64,000 nucleotides of DNA from Paenibacillus validus NBRC 15382. Its GTDB lineage: Bacteria; Bacillota; Bacilli; Paenibacillales; NBRC-103111. The stretch covers positions 1-64,000 of the forward strand of contig NZ_BIMH01000021.1 in the NCBI RefSeq assembly GCF_004000985.1. The letters are read 5' to 3'. A model generated the notes under the pieces. It saw only the letters and a list, made by a program, of their open reading frames with translations. It was not told the origin of the DNA and ran no database searches. Each line of letters starts with the position of its first letter. Positions within the stretch are counted from its first letter, which is position 1. Positions 35,913-43,479 of this stretch are shown here, one piece after another. The translations under genes were made by a program, and so were the position numbers.

Positions 35913-36071
35913 TTATGATGGCTCTTCTTCGGAACGGCTGCCTTCTCGTTCCTGCTTTTCATCCGAACCGCTTCCCGAACTTAAACCGCGCCAACGTTCA
36001 CCGTCTATGCCCAGTTGATCCAACAAATCATCTATATCCAATTCAATCGGGGCTCGATTGGTCGTTGTCAT
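35913..36071 (-). CDS. Small acidic protein (52 aa), unknown
   Basis: A minus-strand frame from ATG 36071 with AAAGGA upstream. The product begins MTTTNRAPIELDIDDLLDQL and has a Ser/Glu-rich tail (RSEEEPS). The N-terminal helix shares the pattern LDI-x3-L-x-QLGI with the 59-aa protein at 41587-41766. No database family is recognised. Opposite-strand open frames here lack a ribosome site. Confidence 0.5.
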   Translation of the reverse strand: MTTTNRAPIELDIDDLLDQLGIDGERWRGLSSGSGSDEKQEREGSRSEEEPS

Positions 36072-36300
36072 TGTTTGTCACGTCCTTTAAGTTATCGTAT
36101 GCTACTAAAGTTCAATTCCAGTATATTGTGAAGTTTAGCATAACAACCGTTACAAAAAGGTTACAAAACCAACAAAATAATATACTTTTATTGTATCCTT
36201 TCTTAAATTTTAACTAAATTTTTGGTACACTGGTGAAATACATAGTCCTAATTGATCATTTACCGCTAGAGACTCGTTCACATTGGAGGACTTTGGACTT
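36072..36300. promoter_or_regulatory. AT-rich upstream region of the hydrolase-regulator fusion
   Basis: About 230 AT-rich bases between the divergent 52-aa gene and the fusion gene. Several TAAACTT- and TATACT-like elements occur, but I cannot pick a convincing promoter pair. No structured RNA or terminator was seen. Confidence 0.35.
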
Positions 36301-37860
36301 ATGGCCCTACTGGCAACCAGCTACAGGATGAGTTATGAATTTACACCGAACCCCGATCCTGACGCCAAAACAATCGTACTGCTTCACGGTCTCGGTCTAT
36401 CCGGCTCCTTCTGGCGATCGTTGATCCCGCTGCTGTCGGTTCGTTACTCGCTGCTCGTCTGTGATTTGCCCGGACACGGCCTAAGCGGCGAAACGTCGGA
36501 AGACGTCACGTTCGCTACCCTCGCTGAAGATCTACGCTTGCTGCTCGAATCGTTGAACGTAAGCTCGGTTGTCTTGGTTGCTCATGACGCGTCCGTGTAT
36601 ATCGCCAGGCGTTTGGCCGCGTTAACCCCTTCCAGCGTGGAGCGCATGATTTATATCTCTCCTTATATGCCCCACACGCTGCCGGCTACGCTTACCGAGC
36701 TGCAGGATCGCAGGCTTCTGCTCGAACAAGCGCCGATGACGGTCTACGCAGCCGCCATGGCGCACAAGCTGACGGGGACTCCCGGCGATGCGCTTCTGCA
36801 TCAACGCATCGTCCAAGCCCATGAGCGCGTTTCTAAGGCTTTATACATACAATTGCTCGACCTCGCCGGCTCCGAGCAGGCGTTACATGAACAAGCTCAC
36901 GTCCGCAAGCCGCTTATGATCATATCGGGCGAGCTGGATGCAAGCTTTCCGCCCGGCATGGCGCATATCGCGCACATGCTGTTCGACGCCTCCGCCTTCC
37001 TGATCGTACCAGGCGCCTCCAACCTCACCTTCGTGGATCAACCGTTGTATACCTCGGACTTTATCGACCGCTTCGTGCGGAAAACGCCCTTCGAACCCGG
37101 TAAGCCGAAACCGGTGGAGGACGAGCTTAAGCAAACGCTTCGTGTCCTCTGGTCGGGACGCCTCCCTTCTGCCCCTGAACGCAACCGGTTGACGATCCGT
37201 TGTATCGGAACGTTCGAAGTCAGTCTGGGCCAGCGGCCGATCCGGCTCGGTTGGAACACGCGGCACGCCAAGAGTATACTGATGTATTTGGCGTATCACC
37301 GCTCGGCAACGCGGGAACAGCTGTGCGAAACGTTGTTTCCGGAGACGGCTTTCCCCAAGGCCATGCGCAACCTTCGCGTGTATTTAAATCATTTTAGCAA
37401 GCTGCTCGAAACGGAAGACGGGCAAGAGCCTTGCTTAACGATCGAACGGGATACGATCAAATTGAATATTGAAATCGATTGCGATCTATTCGTCCTCCTG
37501 CGGGAATTGCAAAGCGCTTCCGAACAAGCGGACAGCGCTTACAAGCTCAATCAGTGTGTGACTCTTTCCGAGCAGCTGCAGAGCAAAATATTGTCCGGCT
37601 GCTTCGACCCGTTCTCCATCGCGCTCAAGGAGACCGTCGAGCAAGCATGGGAACAGTTATCATTATGGGCCGCCGATAACTGCTGCGAACGGGAACAATA
37701 TGCGGAAGCCGTCCGCTTCCTGCAAAGCGGCCTGCAGTATGGCACCGGGGAAGAGCTCTTGTTCTACGACCGCCTGATCGCGATTTCTCAACGAACAGGC
37801 AATGCGAAAGAGCTTCGCAAGTGGATGCGCATGCGGAAGAAGGCCTGCGTCCCGACATAG
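36301..37860 (+). CDS. Degenerate alpha/beta-hydrolase fused to SARP-like regulator
   Basis: About 519 residues; start ATG 36301 after GGAGG. Residues 1-260 have the alpha/beta-hydrolase fold: oxyanion HGLGLSGSFWRSL near 29 and CDLPGHGLSG near 54. The nucleophile elbow reads AHDASV (Asp96 where Ser is usual), and the usual GHxxxxE histidine position reads PGASNLTFVDQP, so the catalytic His is missing. Residues about 285-380 resemble an OmpR/SARP winged helix (ATREQLCETLFPETAFPKAM), followed by a BTAD-like helical region to the end. It is probably a hydrolase-fold sensor controlling DNA binding. It is monocistronic, with a terminator at 37878. Confidence 0.85.
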   Translation: MALLATSYRMSYEFTPNPDPDAKTIVLLHGLGLSGSFWRSLIPLLSVRYSLLVCDLPGHGLSGETSEDVTFATLAEDLRLLLESLNVSSVVLVAHDASVYIARRLAALTPSSVERMIYISPYMPHTLPATLTELQDRRLLLEQAPMTVYAAAMAHKLTGTPGDALLHQRIVQAHERVSKALYIQLLDLAGSEQALHEQAHVRKPLMIISGELDASFPPGMAHIAHMLFDASAFLIVPGASNLTFVDQPLYTSDFIDRFVRKTPFEPGKPKPVEDELKQTLRVLWSGRLPSAPERNRLTIRCIGTFEVSLGQRPIRLGWNTRHAKSILMYLAYHRSATREQLCETLFPETAFPKAMRNLRVYLNHFSKLLETEDGQEPCLTIERDTIKLNIEIDCDLFVLLRELQSASEQADSAYKLNQCVTLSEQLQSKILSGCFDPFSIALKETVEQAWEQLSLWAADNCCEREQYAEAVRFLQSGLQYGTGEELLFYDRLIAISQRTGNAKELRKWMRMRKKACVPT

Positions 37861-37877
37861 CTGATAGCAAAAAAATA

Positions 37878-37912
37878 AGACTTGCCCCGGCGCACGGCCG
37901 TCCGGCAAGTCT
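37878..37912. terminator. Terminator shared by fusion regulator and abrB-like gene
   Basis: AGACTTGCC (37878-37886) pairs with GGCAAGTCT (37904-37912), GC-rich inside, with CTTT after it and an A-run before it. It sits between the two convergent genes. Confidence 0.75.
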
Positions 37913-37935
37913 CTTTCGCGTCACAACTGCAGCAC

Positions 37936-38196
37936 CTACGCCTGAGTGTTCTTCATCTGTTGCATTTCACCCAAGCATTCGGAACAAATGTATCTTTCTT
38001 TGAAGTCGCTGACCTGATCCATGGACCCGCAAAATACGCAGCGTGGTCGATATCTTTCCAGAATAATATGATCGCCGCTCACTAAAATCTCTACCGGATC
38101 TCCTTCGTTCATTTGATACCGTTTGCGTAGCGACTTCGGGAGCACTATTCGTCCAAGCTGGTCGACCTTCCGTACGACACCTGCCGGTTTCATCAT
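37936..38196 (-). CDS. AbrB/SpoVT-type transcriptional regulator with Cys motif
   Basis: An 86-residue protein. The N-terminal swapped-hairpin DNA-binding domain is clear (GVVRKVDQLGRIVLPKSLRK, then GDPVEILVSGDHIILERY). In place of the multimerisation tail of Bacillus AbrB, residues about 52-78 carry two CxxC pairs (CVFCGS and CSEC), consistent with a zinc knuckle. AbrB-type regulators restrain biofilm and stationary-phase genes in Bacillales, which fits the surroundings. The true orthology (AbrB, Abh or another) cannot be settled by eye. Confidence 0.88.
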   Translation of the reverse strand: MMKPAGVVRKVDQLGRIVLPKSLRKRYQMNEGDPVEILVSGDHIILERYRPRCVFCGSMDQVSDFKERYICSECLGEMQQMKNTQA

Positions 38197-38356
38197 TAAT
38201 TCACCTCACCTTTACTCTACTTAACTTCCCGACTTCCCTTATATGGTTTCGACGCCAGTGCATAAATTCCTGCCACCGGCTTTCTCGCAACCGGCTTCCT
38301 CCACTGTTCGTTACCCGTTTCTTGTCCTTCTGAATCAGCCTATATCCGGCTCCCGA

Positions 38357-38821
38357 TCACGATAATCCCGGGAATCCGATTTGTCTTAAGCCTTCATACA
38401 AAATAATCGCTGCGGAATTCGATAAATTCAGCGAGCGCACCGCATCGGTCATTGGCATGCGCATCAGCGCATCGGGATGCTCCGCCAAAATTTCCGGCGC
38501 CAGCCCCTTTGTTTCTTTGCCGAATACCAGAAAATCGCCGTCGCGGAACGTAATGTCCGTGTACAGCTTGTCCGCTTTCGTCGTAGCGAAGAAAAACCGC
38601 GCGTCTTTATACTTCTCTTTCACTTCTGCGAACGAATCGTGATATTCGAGCTTAACCGCGTGCCAGTAATCGAGACCCGCACGCTTCAAGGTCCGGTCGT
38701 CGGTGTCGAAGCCGAGCGGCCGTACCAAATGAAGCCATGTTCCCGTAGCGGCGCACGTTCTGGAGATGTTGCCGGTGTTGGCCGGAATTTCAGGCTCGAC
38801 CAATACGATATGAAACGCCAT
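38357..38821 (-). CDS. trmL: tRNA (cytidine/uridine(34)-2'-O)-methyltransferase
   Basis: A 154-residue SPOUT methyltransferase. It shows the family start FHIVLVEPEIPANTGNISRT, the SAM-binding knot stretch VFGKETKGLAPE near residue 98, and RSLNLSNSAAIILYEGLRQ near 128. TrmL methylates the wobble ribose of certain leucine tRNAs. Its length equals that of typical TrmL proteins. It is convergent with nothing and lies about 160 bases upstream of abrB on the same strand. Confidence 0.94.
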   Translation of the reverse strand: MAFHIVLVEPEIPANTGNISRTCAATGTWLHLVRPLGFDTDDRTLKRAGLDYWHAVKLEYHDSFAEVKEKYKDARFFFATTKADKLYTDITFRDGDFLVFGKETKGLAPEILAEHPDALMRMPMTDAVRSLNLSNSAAIILYEGLRQIGFPGLS

Positions 38822-38926
38822 TGTTCAGTTCACCTCAATTTTAACACTCGTTTTACCTTTTTTTAATACATAGATGACGGTCGGCTGCGATAATGAAGCT
38901 ACTATGTGCTAAAGGAGACATGTCGA

Positions 38927-39643
38927 ATGATGAAGAAGAAAATCCTTGTCGTTGACGACGAACCTTCCATCTCGATGCTTATAGAATTCAACCTGAAGCT
39001 GGTCGGTTTCGAAGTCCACTGCGTATATGATGGCGAAGAGGTATTCAGCGCCATTCCTCAATTTCGCCCGGACTTGATTGTGCTCGACTTGATGCTTCCG
39101 AAGATGGACGGCATCCAGGTGTGCCGCAAGCTGCGGAGCCAGAATAACATGGTGCCGATCGTGATGCTGACCGCCATGCAGGACTTGTCCGATAAAATTG
39201 CGGGGCTCGATAACGGCGCTGACGACTACATGACGAAGCCATTCAGTCCGCAGGAGCTTATTTCCCGTATCCAGGCGATTATACGGCGTATTCAAATTTT
39301 ACCTTCCGCAATGGAGAACACGCCGGTCCAAATTGGCCCTATCGTCATTCGACCAGACCAGCGGGAAGTGAAGGTCAAGGGCGAAACGATCGAGCTGACG
39401 CCTAAGGAATTCGATCTGCTGCTCTTCTTATGCAAGCACCGGGGCAAAGTGCTCAGCCGCCAGCAGCTGCTGCACGGCGTCTGGGATTATCATTTCCTCG
39501 GCGACACGCGAATCGTCGACGTTCACATCAGCCACCTGCGCGATAAGATCGAAACGAACGCGCGGACTCCCGAATATATTGTAACGATTCGCAACGTCGG
39601 TTACAAACTGATGGAACCTAGCGCGAAAGAATCCTTGGCCTGA
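38927..39643 (+). CDS. OmpR/PhoB-family response regulator
   Basis: A 238-residue regulator. The receiver domain has DDE near 10, phosphoacceptor D54 in IVLDLMLPKMDG, and the conserved KPFSPQEL lysine. The C-terminal winged helix (about 135-232) contains ELTPKEFDLLLFLCKHRGKV and GDTRIVDVHISHLRDKIE. Start is the ATG at 38927 after AAAGGAG; in-frame starts upstream lack a ribosome site. No kinase gene is adjacent, so it is an orphan in this window. It resembles the WalR/PhoP group, but the specific orthologue is not resolved. Confidence 0.92.
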   Translation: MMKKKILVVDDEPSISMLIEFNLKLVGFEVHCVYDGEEVFSAIPQFRPDLIVLDLMLPKMDGIQVCRKLRSQNNMVPIVMLTAMQDLSDKIAGLDNGADDYMTKPFSPQELISRIQAIIRRIQILPSAMENTPVQIGPIVIRPDQREVKVKGETIELTPKEFDLLLFLCKHRGKVLSRQQLLHGVWDYHFLGDTRIVDVHISHLRDKIETNARTPEYIVTIRNVGYKLMEPSAKESLA

Positions 39644-39653
39644 TCGACAAAAG

Positions 39654-39689
39654 GAGCACCGTACGCATCCGGCGCGGCGCTCTTTTTTT
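39654..39689 (+). terminator. Terminator of the OmpR-type regulator gene
   Basis: GAGCACCG and CGGCGCTC pair with one mismatch and are followed by TTTTTTT. It lies 11 bases after the stop. Confidence 0.75.
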
Positions 39690-39750
39690 ACGCGAAAAAG
39701 CAGCTCCGCAAGACCCGTAAGCGCCCTGACGAAGCTGCTTGTCCCGGCTG

Positions 39751-40839
39751 TTAGCCGTTACGCTTCTGGAAATCGGCCATGAACGAAGCGAGCGCCTCGC
39801 AAGCTTCGAACGGTACGGCATTATACGTGGAGGCGCGCAGTCCCCCGACGTCGCGGTGGCCCTTCAGCCCGACGAAGCCGTGCTGTTCGGATTCCTTCAC
39901 GAATTTCTTCTCAAGCTCTTCGTTTTCCATGCGGAATGTAATGTTCATCAGGGAACGATATTCCGGTTGGACGACACCGCGGTAAAATCCGCCGCTTTGA
40001 TCGATGGCTTGATAAATCAAGCTGGTTTTCTCCCGGTTGCGCTTCTCCATCGCAGCCACTCCGCCGTTCTCCTTGATCCACTGAAGAACCAGGTTGACCA
40101 TGTACACCGAATAAACCGGAGGCGTGTTGTACAGGGAGTTGCCCTTGGTATGCGTATCGTAGCGAAGCATCGTCGGAATACCTTTAGGCGTATCTTGAAG
40201 TAAATCTTCGCGCAAAATAACAACGGTTACGCCGGACGGCCCCAGGTTTTTCTGAGCACCGGCGTATATCATCGCAAACTTGGAAACGTCGACCGGACGG
40301 CACAAAATGTCGCTGGACATATCGCCGATCAACGGAACGCTGCCGGTATCCGGGTATTGGACGAACTGGGCGCCCCCAATCGTTTCATTCGACGTAATAT
40401 GCAGATAAGCCGCATGATCGCCGAGCTGAAGCCCGCTTAGATCCGGAATACGCGTAAAATTGTCCGCTTCGGAACTGGCCGCAATCGCCGTTTCGCCGAT
40501 CAATTTCGCTTCCTTGATCGCTTTGCTGGCCCAAGCGCCCGTATGGACGTAATAGGCGGTTTGACCCGCTTTCAGGAAGTTCATCGGGATCATCGCGAAC
40601 TGGGTGCTCGCTCCGCCCTGCAGGAATAACGTCTTGTAACCGTCCGGAATCGAAAATAGCTCCTTCAACAAGGATTGCGTATCTTCGTTCAATTTCTCGT
40701 ATTGAGCGCTTCGATGAGAAATTTCCATAATGGACATGCCAATGCCTTGATATTCCACAAACTCTTCCTGTGCCCGCCTTAGTACTTCCAAAGGCAGCGC
40801 AGCCGGTCCTGCATTGAAATTGTAAGCGCGCTTTGTCAC
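39751..40839 (-). CDS. serC: Phosphoserine aminotransferase
   Basis: A 362-residue class V PLP aminotransferase of serine biosynthesis, converting 3-phosphohydroxypyruvate to phosphoserine. Family features are RAYNFNAGPAALPLEVL at the start, FLQGGASTQFAMIPMN near 70, the PLP lysine in YAGAQKNLGPSGVTV near 190, and ASTYNAVPFEACEAL at the end. I prefer the GTG at 40839, preceded by GAAGG, over the ATG at 40863, which has no ribosome site. It is monocistronic and divergent from thpR. Confidence 0.96.
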   Translation of the reverse strand: MTKRAYNFNAGPAALPLEVLRRAQEEFVEYQGIGMSIMEISHRSAQYEKLNEDTQSLLKELFSIPDGYKTLFLQGGASTQFAMIPMNFLKAGQTAYYVHTGAWASKAIKEAKLIGETAIAASSEADNFTRIPDLSGLQLGDHAAYLHITSNETIGGAQFVQYPDTGSVPLIGDMSSDILCRPVDVSKFAMIYAGAQKNLGPSGVTVVILREDLLQDTPKGIPTMLRYDTHTKGNSLYNTPPVYSVYMVNLVLQWIKENGGVAAMEKRNREKTSLIYQAIDQSGGFYRGVVQPEYRSLMNITFRMENEELEKKFVKESEQHGFVGLKGHRDVGGLRASTYNAVPFEACEALASFMADFQKRNG

Positions 40840-40941
40840 GAGATTCACACCTTCACTTTTCATAGGATATGGCTATGATAGCAAAGGTTAGCGCGCCGAT
40901 TCAAGTGTAAGTTTCATGAACGAGAAGGAGGATGGATTCCG

Positions 40942-41517
40942 ATGATTCCGAAGTTTCGATTATTTGTGGCTGTGCCGCTGCCTGAACAGGTCCGTCTCGC
41001 CGTATCCGCTTGGCAGAACGTATTGAAGCGCGACCTCCCTTTTGCCAAATGGGTGCATCCGGATGACCTGCACATCACACTTCTTTTTATAGGAAACGTC
41101 AATGCCGAGCGTCTCCATGAAGTCCGGGCGGCGCTTGATGCTGCTTGTACGGGGGCAAGCGGAAAAACGTTCAACCTGCAGTTGGGTAAGCTCGGGACTT
41201 TCGGCAAGAAGCAATCGCCTACGGTATTATGGGCGGACATTCAAGGGGAACTCGCGCCGCTGGGCGCGATACAACGCCGTGTCGAAACGGCCATGCAGGA
41301 TCTGCTCGGGATCGAGCCGGAACAGCGTGCCTACAAACCGCACCTTACGCTTGCCAGAACATACAACGGAACATGGGTTTGGAGCCCCGAATTGATGCGG
41401 CTTCACCCTCCAACCGATGAAGCAAACGCCTGGCGTTGCGACGAAGTCGTCTTGTACCGCAGCCATTTGGGCCAAACGCCTATGTATGAGCCGGTAAGCA
41501 AGCATTCGTTAGACTGA
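40942..41517 (+). CDS. thpR: RNA 2',3'-cyclic phosphodiesterase
   Basis: A 191-residue member of the 2H phosphoesterase family (LigT/ThpR). Both catalytic HxTx motifs are present, HITLLFIG near residue 40 and HLTLART near 133. It opens RNA 2',3'-cyclic phosphate ends. Start is ATG at 40942 after GAAGGAGG. It lies alone between serC and the sinR region. Confidence 0.93.
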   Translation: MIPKFRLFVAVPLPEQVRLAVSAWQNVLKRDLPFAKWVHPDDLHITLLFIGNVNAERLHEVRAALDAACTGASGKTFNLQLGKLGTFGKKQSPTVLWADIQGELAPLGAIQRRVETAMQDLLGIEPEQRAYKPHLTLARTYNGTWVWSPELMRLHPPTDEANAWRCDEVVLYRSHLGQTPMYEPVSKHSLD

Positions 41518-41586
41518 CTCCTGCTCCTGCGGGTCGAATCCTACGGCAGGATTGCACGTTTGGAGGAATAGAGGGGTTGGAATGCG

Positions 41587-41766
41587 TCAGCTCTCTATGT
41601 CACGGGTGTAATAAGTATGATCATCGGAAAGAGCCGGCTCTTTCCGGATTTCCATCTGGGTAACTTGATCTACAGGGGAAAGGTCCAAAATCTCCATGGC
41701 TTTAGTCGGATTTATGCCCAGTTGGCGCAGAGCGTGCCTAATGTCCAACGATATGGTCTTCTCCAT
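41587..41766 (-). CDS. Small protein downstream of sinR (59 aa), unknown
   Basis: A minus-strand frame with AGAGAGG before the ATG at 41766. It begins MEKTISLDIRHALRQLGINP, has an amphipathic helix (KAMEILDLSP), and ends in a polar tail (DDHTYYTRDIES). It lies 172 bases after sinR in the same direction, the neighbourhood where the antirepressor SinI would be expected, although it lacks the SinI core pattern. Its N-terminus shares LDI-x3-L-x-QLGI with the 52-aa protein at 35913-36071. A SinR-interacting role is speculative. Confidence 0.6.
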   Translation of the reverse strand: MEKTISLDIRHALRQLGINPTKAMEILDLSPVDQVTQMEIRKEPALSDDHTYYTRDIES

Positions 41767-41938
41767 AATTACCTCTCTTTTAGATCGATTTCCAAGTCAG
41801 ATTTTCTCCTCATCCTTGTTACACATTTTATCGGGAAATCGCATTTTTTTTGATAGTCTTAAATGTCTATTTTTTCCAACATAAAGATTTTTTTAGACAT
41901 TCAACATATAGCGGGAATGGGGGATTTGTCAGCTATTG

Positions 41939-42280
41939 TCACTGCGCTTGTTCGAATACGGCGGTTTGACTGCTTTTCAGCTGATGAACGATTCGGCGAA
42001 GCGAGTCTTTGCCCAGGCCCAAATCAGTCAGCTCTTGAATGATTTGAATCCATTCTTGATCGATCGGCTCCGGCTTATCGGACTCGTCGTGAAGAATGAG
42101 GGTTTGAACGTTGACGCCCAGTACCGGAGCCAGCTTGCCAAGAAACTGGATCGAAGGGTTCGATTGCAGGTCGCGCTCGATCGAGCTCAGGTACGATTTG
42201 GCTACGCCCGCCCGGGCGGCAAGCTCTGTTAAGGACATGCGTTTTTGATGTCGAAGATTTTGAATACGTGCACCGATCAT
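41939..42280 (-). CDS. sinR: SinR-type XRE repressor
   Basis: A 113-residue orthologue of the Bacillus biofilm master repressor. The HTH domain (1-66) is close to SinR: LTELAARAGVAKSYLSSIER followed by LQSNPSIQFLGKLAPVLGVN. The C-terminal helix pair (about 75-108, IDQEWIQIIQELTDLGLGKD) matches the SinI-interacting dimer domain. Start is ATG 42280 after AGGAGG; upstream residues in the frame are not needed. In Bacillus SinR represses exopolysaccharide operons. Its predicted extended -10 lies inside the inverted repeat at 42332-42346. Confidence 0.92.
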   Translation of the reverse strand: MIGARIQNLRHQKRMSLTELAARAGVAKSYLSSIERDLQSNPSIQFLGKLAPVLGVNVQTLILHDESDKPEPIDQEWIQIIQELTDLGLGKDSLRRIVHQLKSSQTAVFEQAQ

Positions 42281-42331
42281 TCGAGGATTCCTCCTATAAT
42301 ATGGGATCAATTGATTCCTTCGACTTATTTC

Positions 42332-42346
42332 AATACTGATTGTATC
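42332..42346. promoter_or_regulatory. XRE operator candidate 1a (RATAC-N5-GTATC)
   Basis: AATAC-TGATT-GTATC, an inverted repeat 22 bases (centre to centre) from the next copy. On the minus strand it overlaps the predicted extended -10 of sinR (TGATACAAT, 42339-42347), so binding should block sinR transcription. Confidence 0.55.
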
Positions 42347-42353
42347 ACAATCA

Positions 42354-42368
42354 GATACACTATGTATC
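42354..42368. promoter_or_regulatory. XRE operator candidate 1b
   Basis: GATAC-ACTAT-GTATC, a perfect 5-bp inverted repeat. With 1a it forms a tandem pair in the sinR/xre1 intergenic region. Confidence 0.55.
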
Positions 42369-42429
42369 TATTTTGTTGAAATTAACAAATTTTGAGGCAA
42401 AAGTCCCTGGTCTTTTCTCCCTCTAGTTC

Positions 42430-42458
42430 TTCACAAAACTTGCTACATAATGTATAAT
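42430..42458 (+). promoter_or_regulatory. Promoter of first XRE paralogue
   Basis: TTCACA-N17-TATAAT. A half-degenerate operator copy (CTAC-ATAAT-GTATA) lies in the spacer and -10. The promoter closely matches that of the second paralogue at 43201-43229. Confidence 0.7.
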
Positions 42459-42534
42459 CTAGTCGTACGTTAAGCAACACGATTCGACAAACGATTCACT
42501 GCGGCATATTGTTGGATTTTGGAGGGAAATAACC

Positions 42535-42906
42535 ATGATTAAGATCGGGGATAGGATCGCTCTTCTTCGAGAAAAATTCAAGCTGACACAGGAAGAACTA
42601 TCCAAGAAGATCGACATTTCCCGCGCTTCGCTGTCACATTACGAGAAAAATCGACGAGAGCCGGATTACGATACCATCGTCAAATTGGCGGATCTGTTCA
42701 AGGTCTCTTTGGACTATATGACGGGGAGGACGGAAGACCCGCAACGAACTTTAGACCCGGATATCCGTTCGTTCGTCGATCAACTGGAATTGTCGGACCA
42801 GCAAATCCTGGAACGCTTTCAATTGACGGTAGACGGGAAGAAACTGACGCCCGATGAGGCCCGCCGGTTTATCGCCTTCGTCAGAGCGGAGCGAGAAACC
42901 AGATGA
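42535..42906 (+). CDS. XRE-family regulator, paralogue 1
   Basis: A 123-residue protein. HTH domain (1-66): LTQEELSKKIDISRASLSHY, then EKNRREPDYDTIVKLADLFK. The C-terminal 50 residues form a short helical domain (SFVDQLELSDQQILERFQLT, then LTPDEARRFIAFVRAER). It is very similar to the protein at 43480-43848 and related to 63281-63637. It is divergent from sinR with shared operator sites, suggesting autoregulation and cross-control. The target ligand is unknown. SlrR or Rap-like regulators are alternatives for its role. Confidence 0.9.
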   Translation: MIKIGDRIALLREKFKLTQEELSKKIDISRASLSHYEKNRREPDYDTIVKLADLFKVSLDYMTGRTEDPQRTLDPDIRSFVDQLELSDQQILERFQLTVDGKKLTPDEARRFIAFVRAERETR

Positions 42907-43093
42907 CGGCTCTTACCGCGGCTTCTTAGTAACGAACACCCGCACGTCCTGAGCTGGTATGTTGCTTAACGCTCTTGAAACGTTTATTAACCCTATGGGA
43001 TGGGAATGCTTAGCAATGGGACTGCAGCTTCGCGGGGGCTTCCGTCTTAGCTGCCCGATCGCGATCAACCTTCGATGTTTAAGCTCCATTTAC

Positions 43094-43108
43094 AATACTT
43101 ATTGTATC
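43094..43108. promoter_or_regulatory. XRE operator candidate 2a
   Basis: AATAC-TTATT-GTATC, almost identical to 1a, about 100 bases upstream of the second paralogue's promoter. Confidence 0.5.
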
Positions 43109-43116
43109 ACAAATCG

Positions 43117-43131
43117 GATACATTTCGTAAC
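43117..43131. promoter_or_regulatory. XRE operator candidate 2b
   Basis: GATAC-ATTTC-GTAAC, one mismatch in the right half. Its centre is 23 bases from 2a, matching the 22-base spacing at locus 1. Confidence 0.5.
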
Positions 43132-43200
43132 TATTTAATTAAAATTTGATTTATTTTTGACGTTTTTTAAAATAAGCGGGCAAAAATCAAGGTTGCGTTC

Positions 43201-43229
43201 TTCACAAACTTCGATACGTAATGTATAAT
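43201..43229 (+). promoter_or_regulatory. Promoter of second XRE paralogue with internal operator
   Basis: TTCACA-N17-TATAAT. Within it, GATAC-GTAAT-GTATA (43213-43227) places an operator copy between the -35 and -10 boxes, suggesting autorepression. Confidence 0.65.
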
Positions 43230-43479
43230 TTAGTTAATGTAACGAAGGTCCGCAGATCCCCCCCTGTTCTATATAGCTTACGAACCGTAATTTTGTTTAA
43301 TCGGGAAACGCATTCAAAGCCATGAATTCAACCCTACGGTTAACGGCAGCTCGAACCATCATCGGGTAGAAGCAACGGGAACATGGCATGCGGTTCGGAA
43401 GACTTGCGTGTAGGTGCTGCGTACCTTATAACCTCTATCTTAACAAGATACAACTTTATACCGATCGGGGTGAACACCA

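Larger units (their letters stand above)
42907..43479 (+). promoter_or_regulatory. Long control region of second XRE paralogue
   Basis: About 570 bases without a supportable gene. It contains operator copies at 43094-43108, 43117-43131 and 43213-43227, a promoter at 43201-43229, and then about 250 bases of 5' leader before the TTG start. A 12-base inverted repeat (TGTTGCTTAACG at 42960-42971 against its complement at 42468-42479) flanks the first paralogue. The leader shows no terminator or known riboswitch. Confidence 0.5.

Noticed and set aside
35915-36217. Plus-strand 100-codon frame
   Set aside because: No ribosome site, and it is antisense to the better-supported 52-aa frame.
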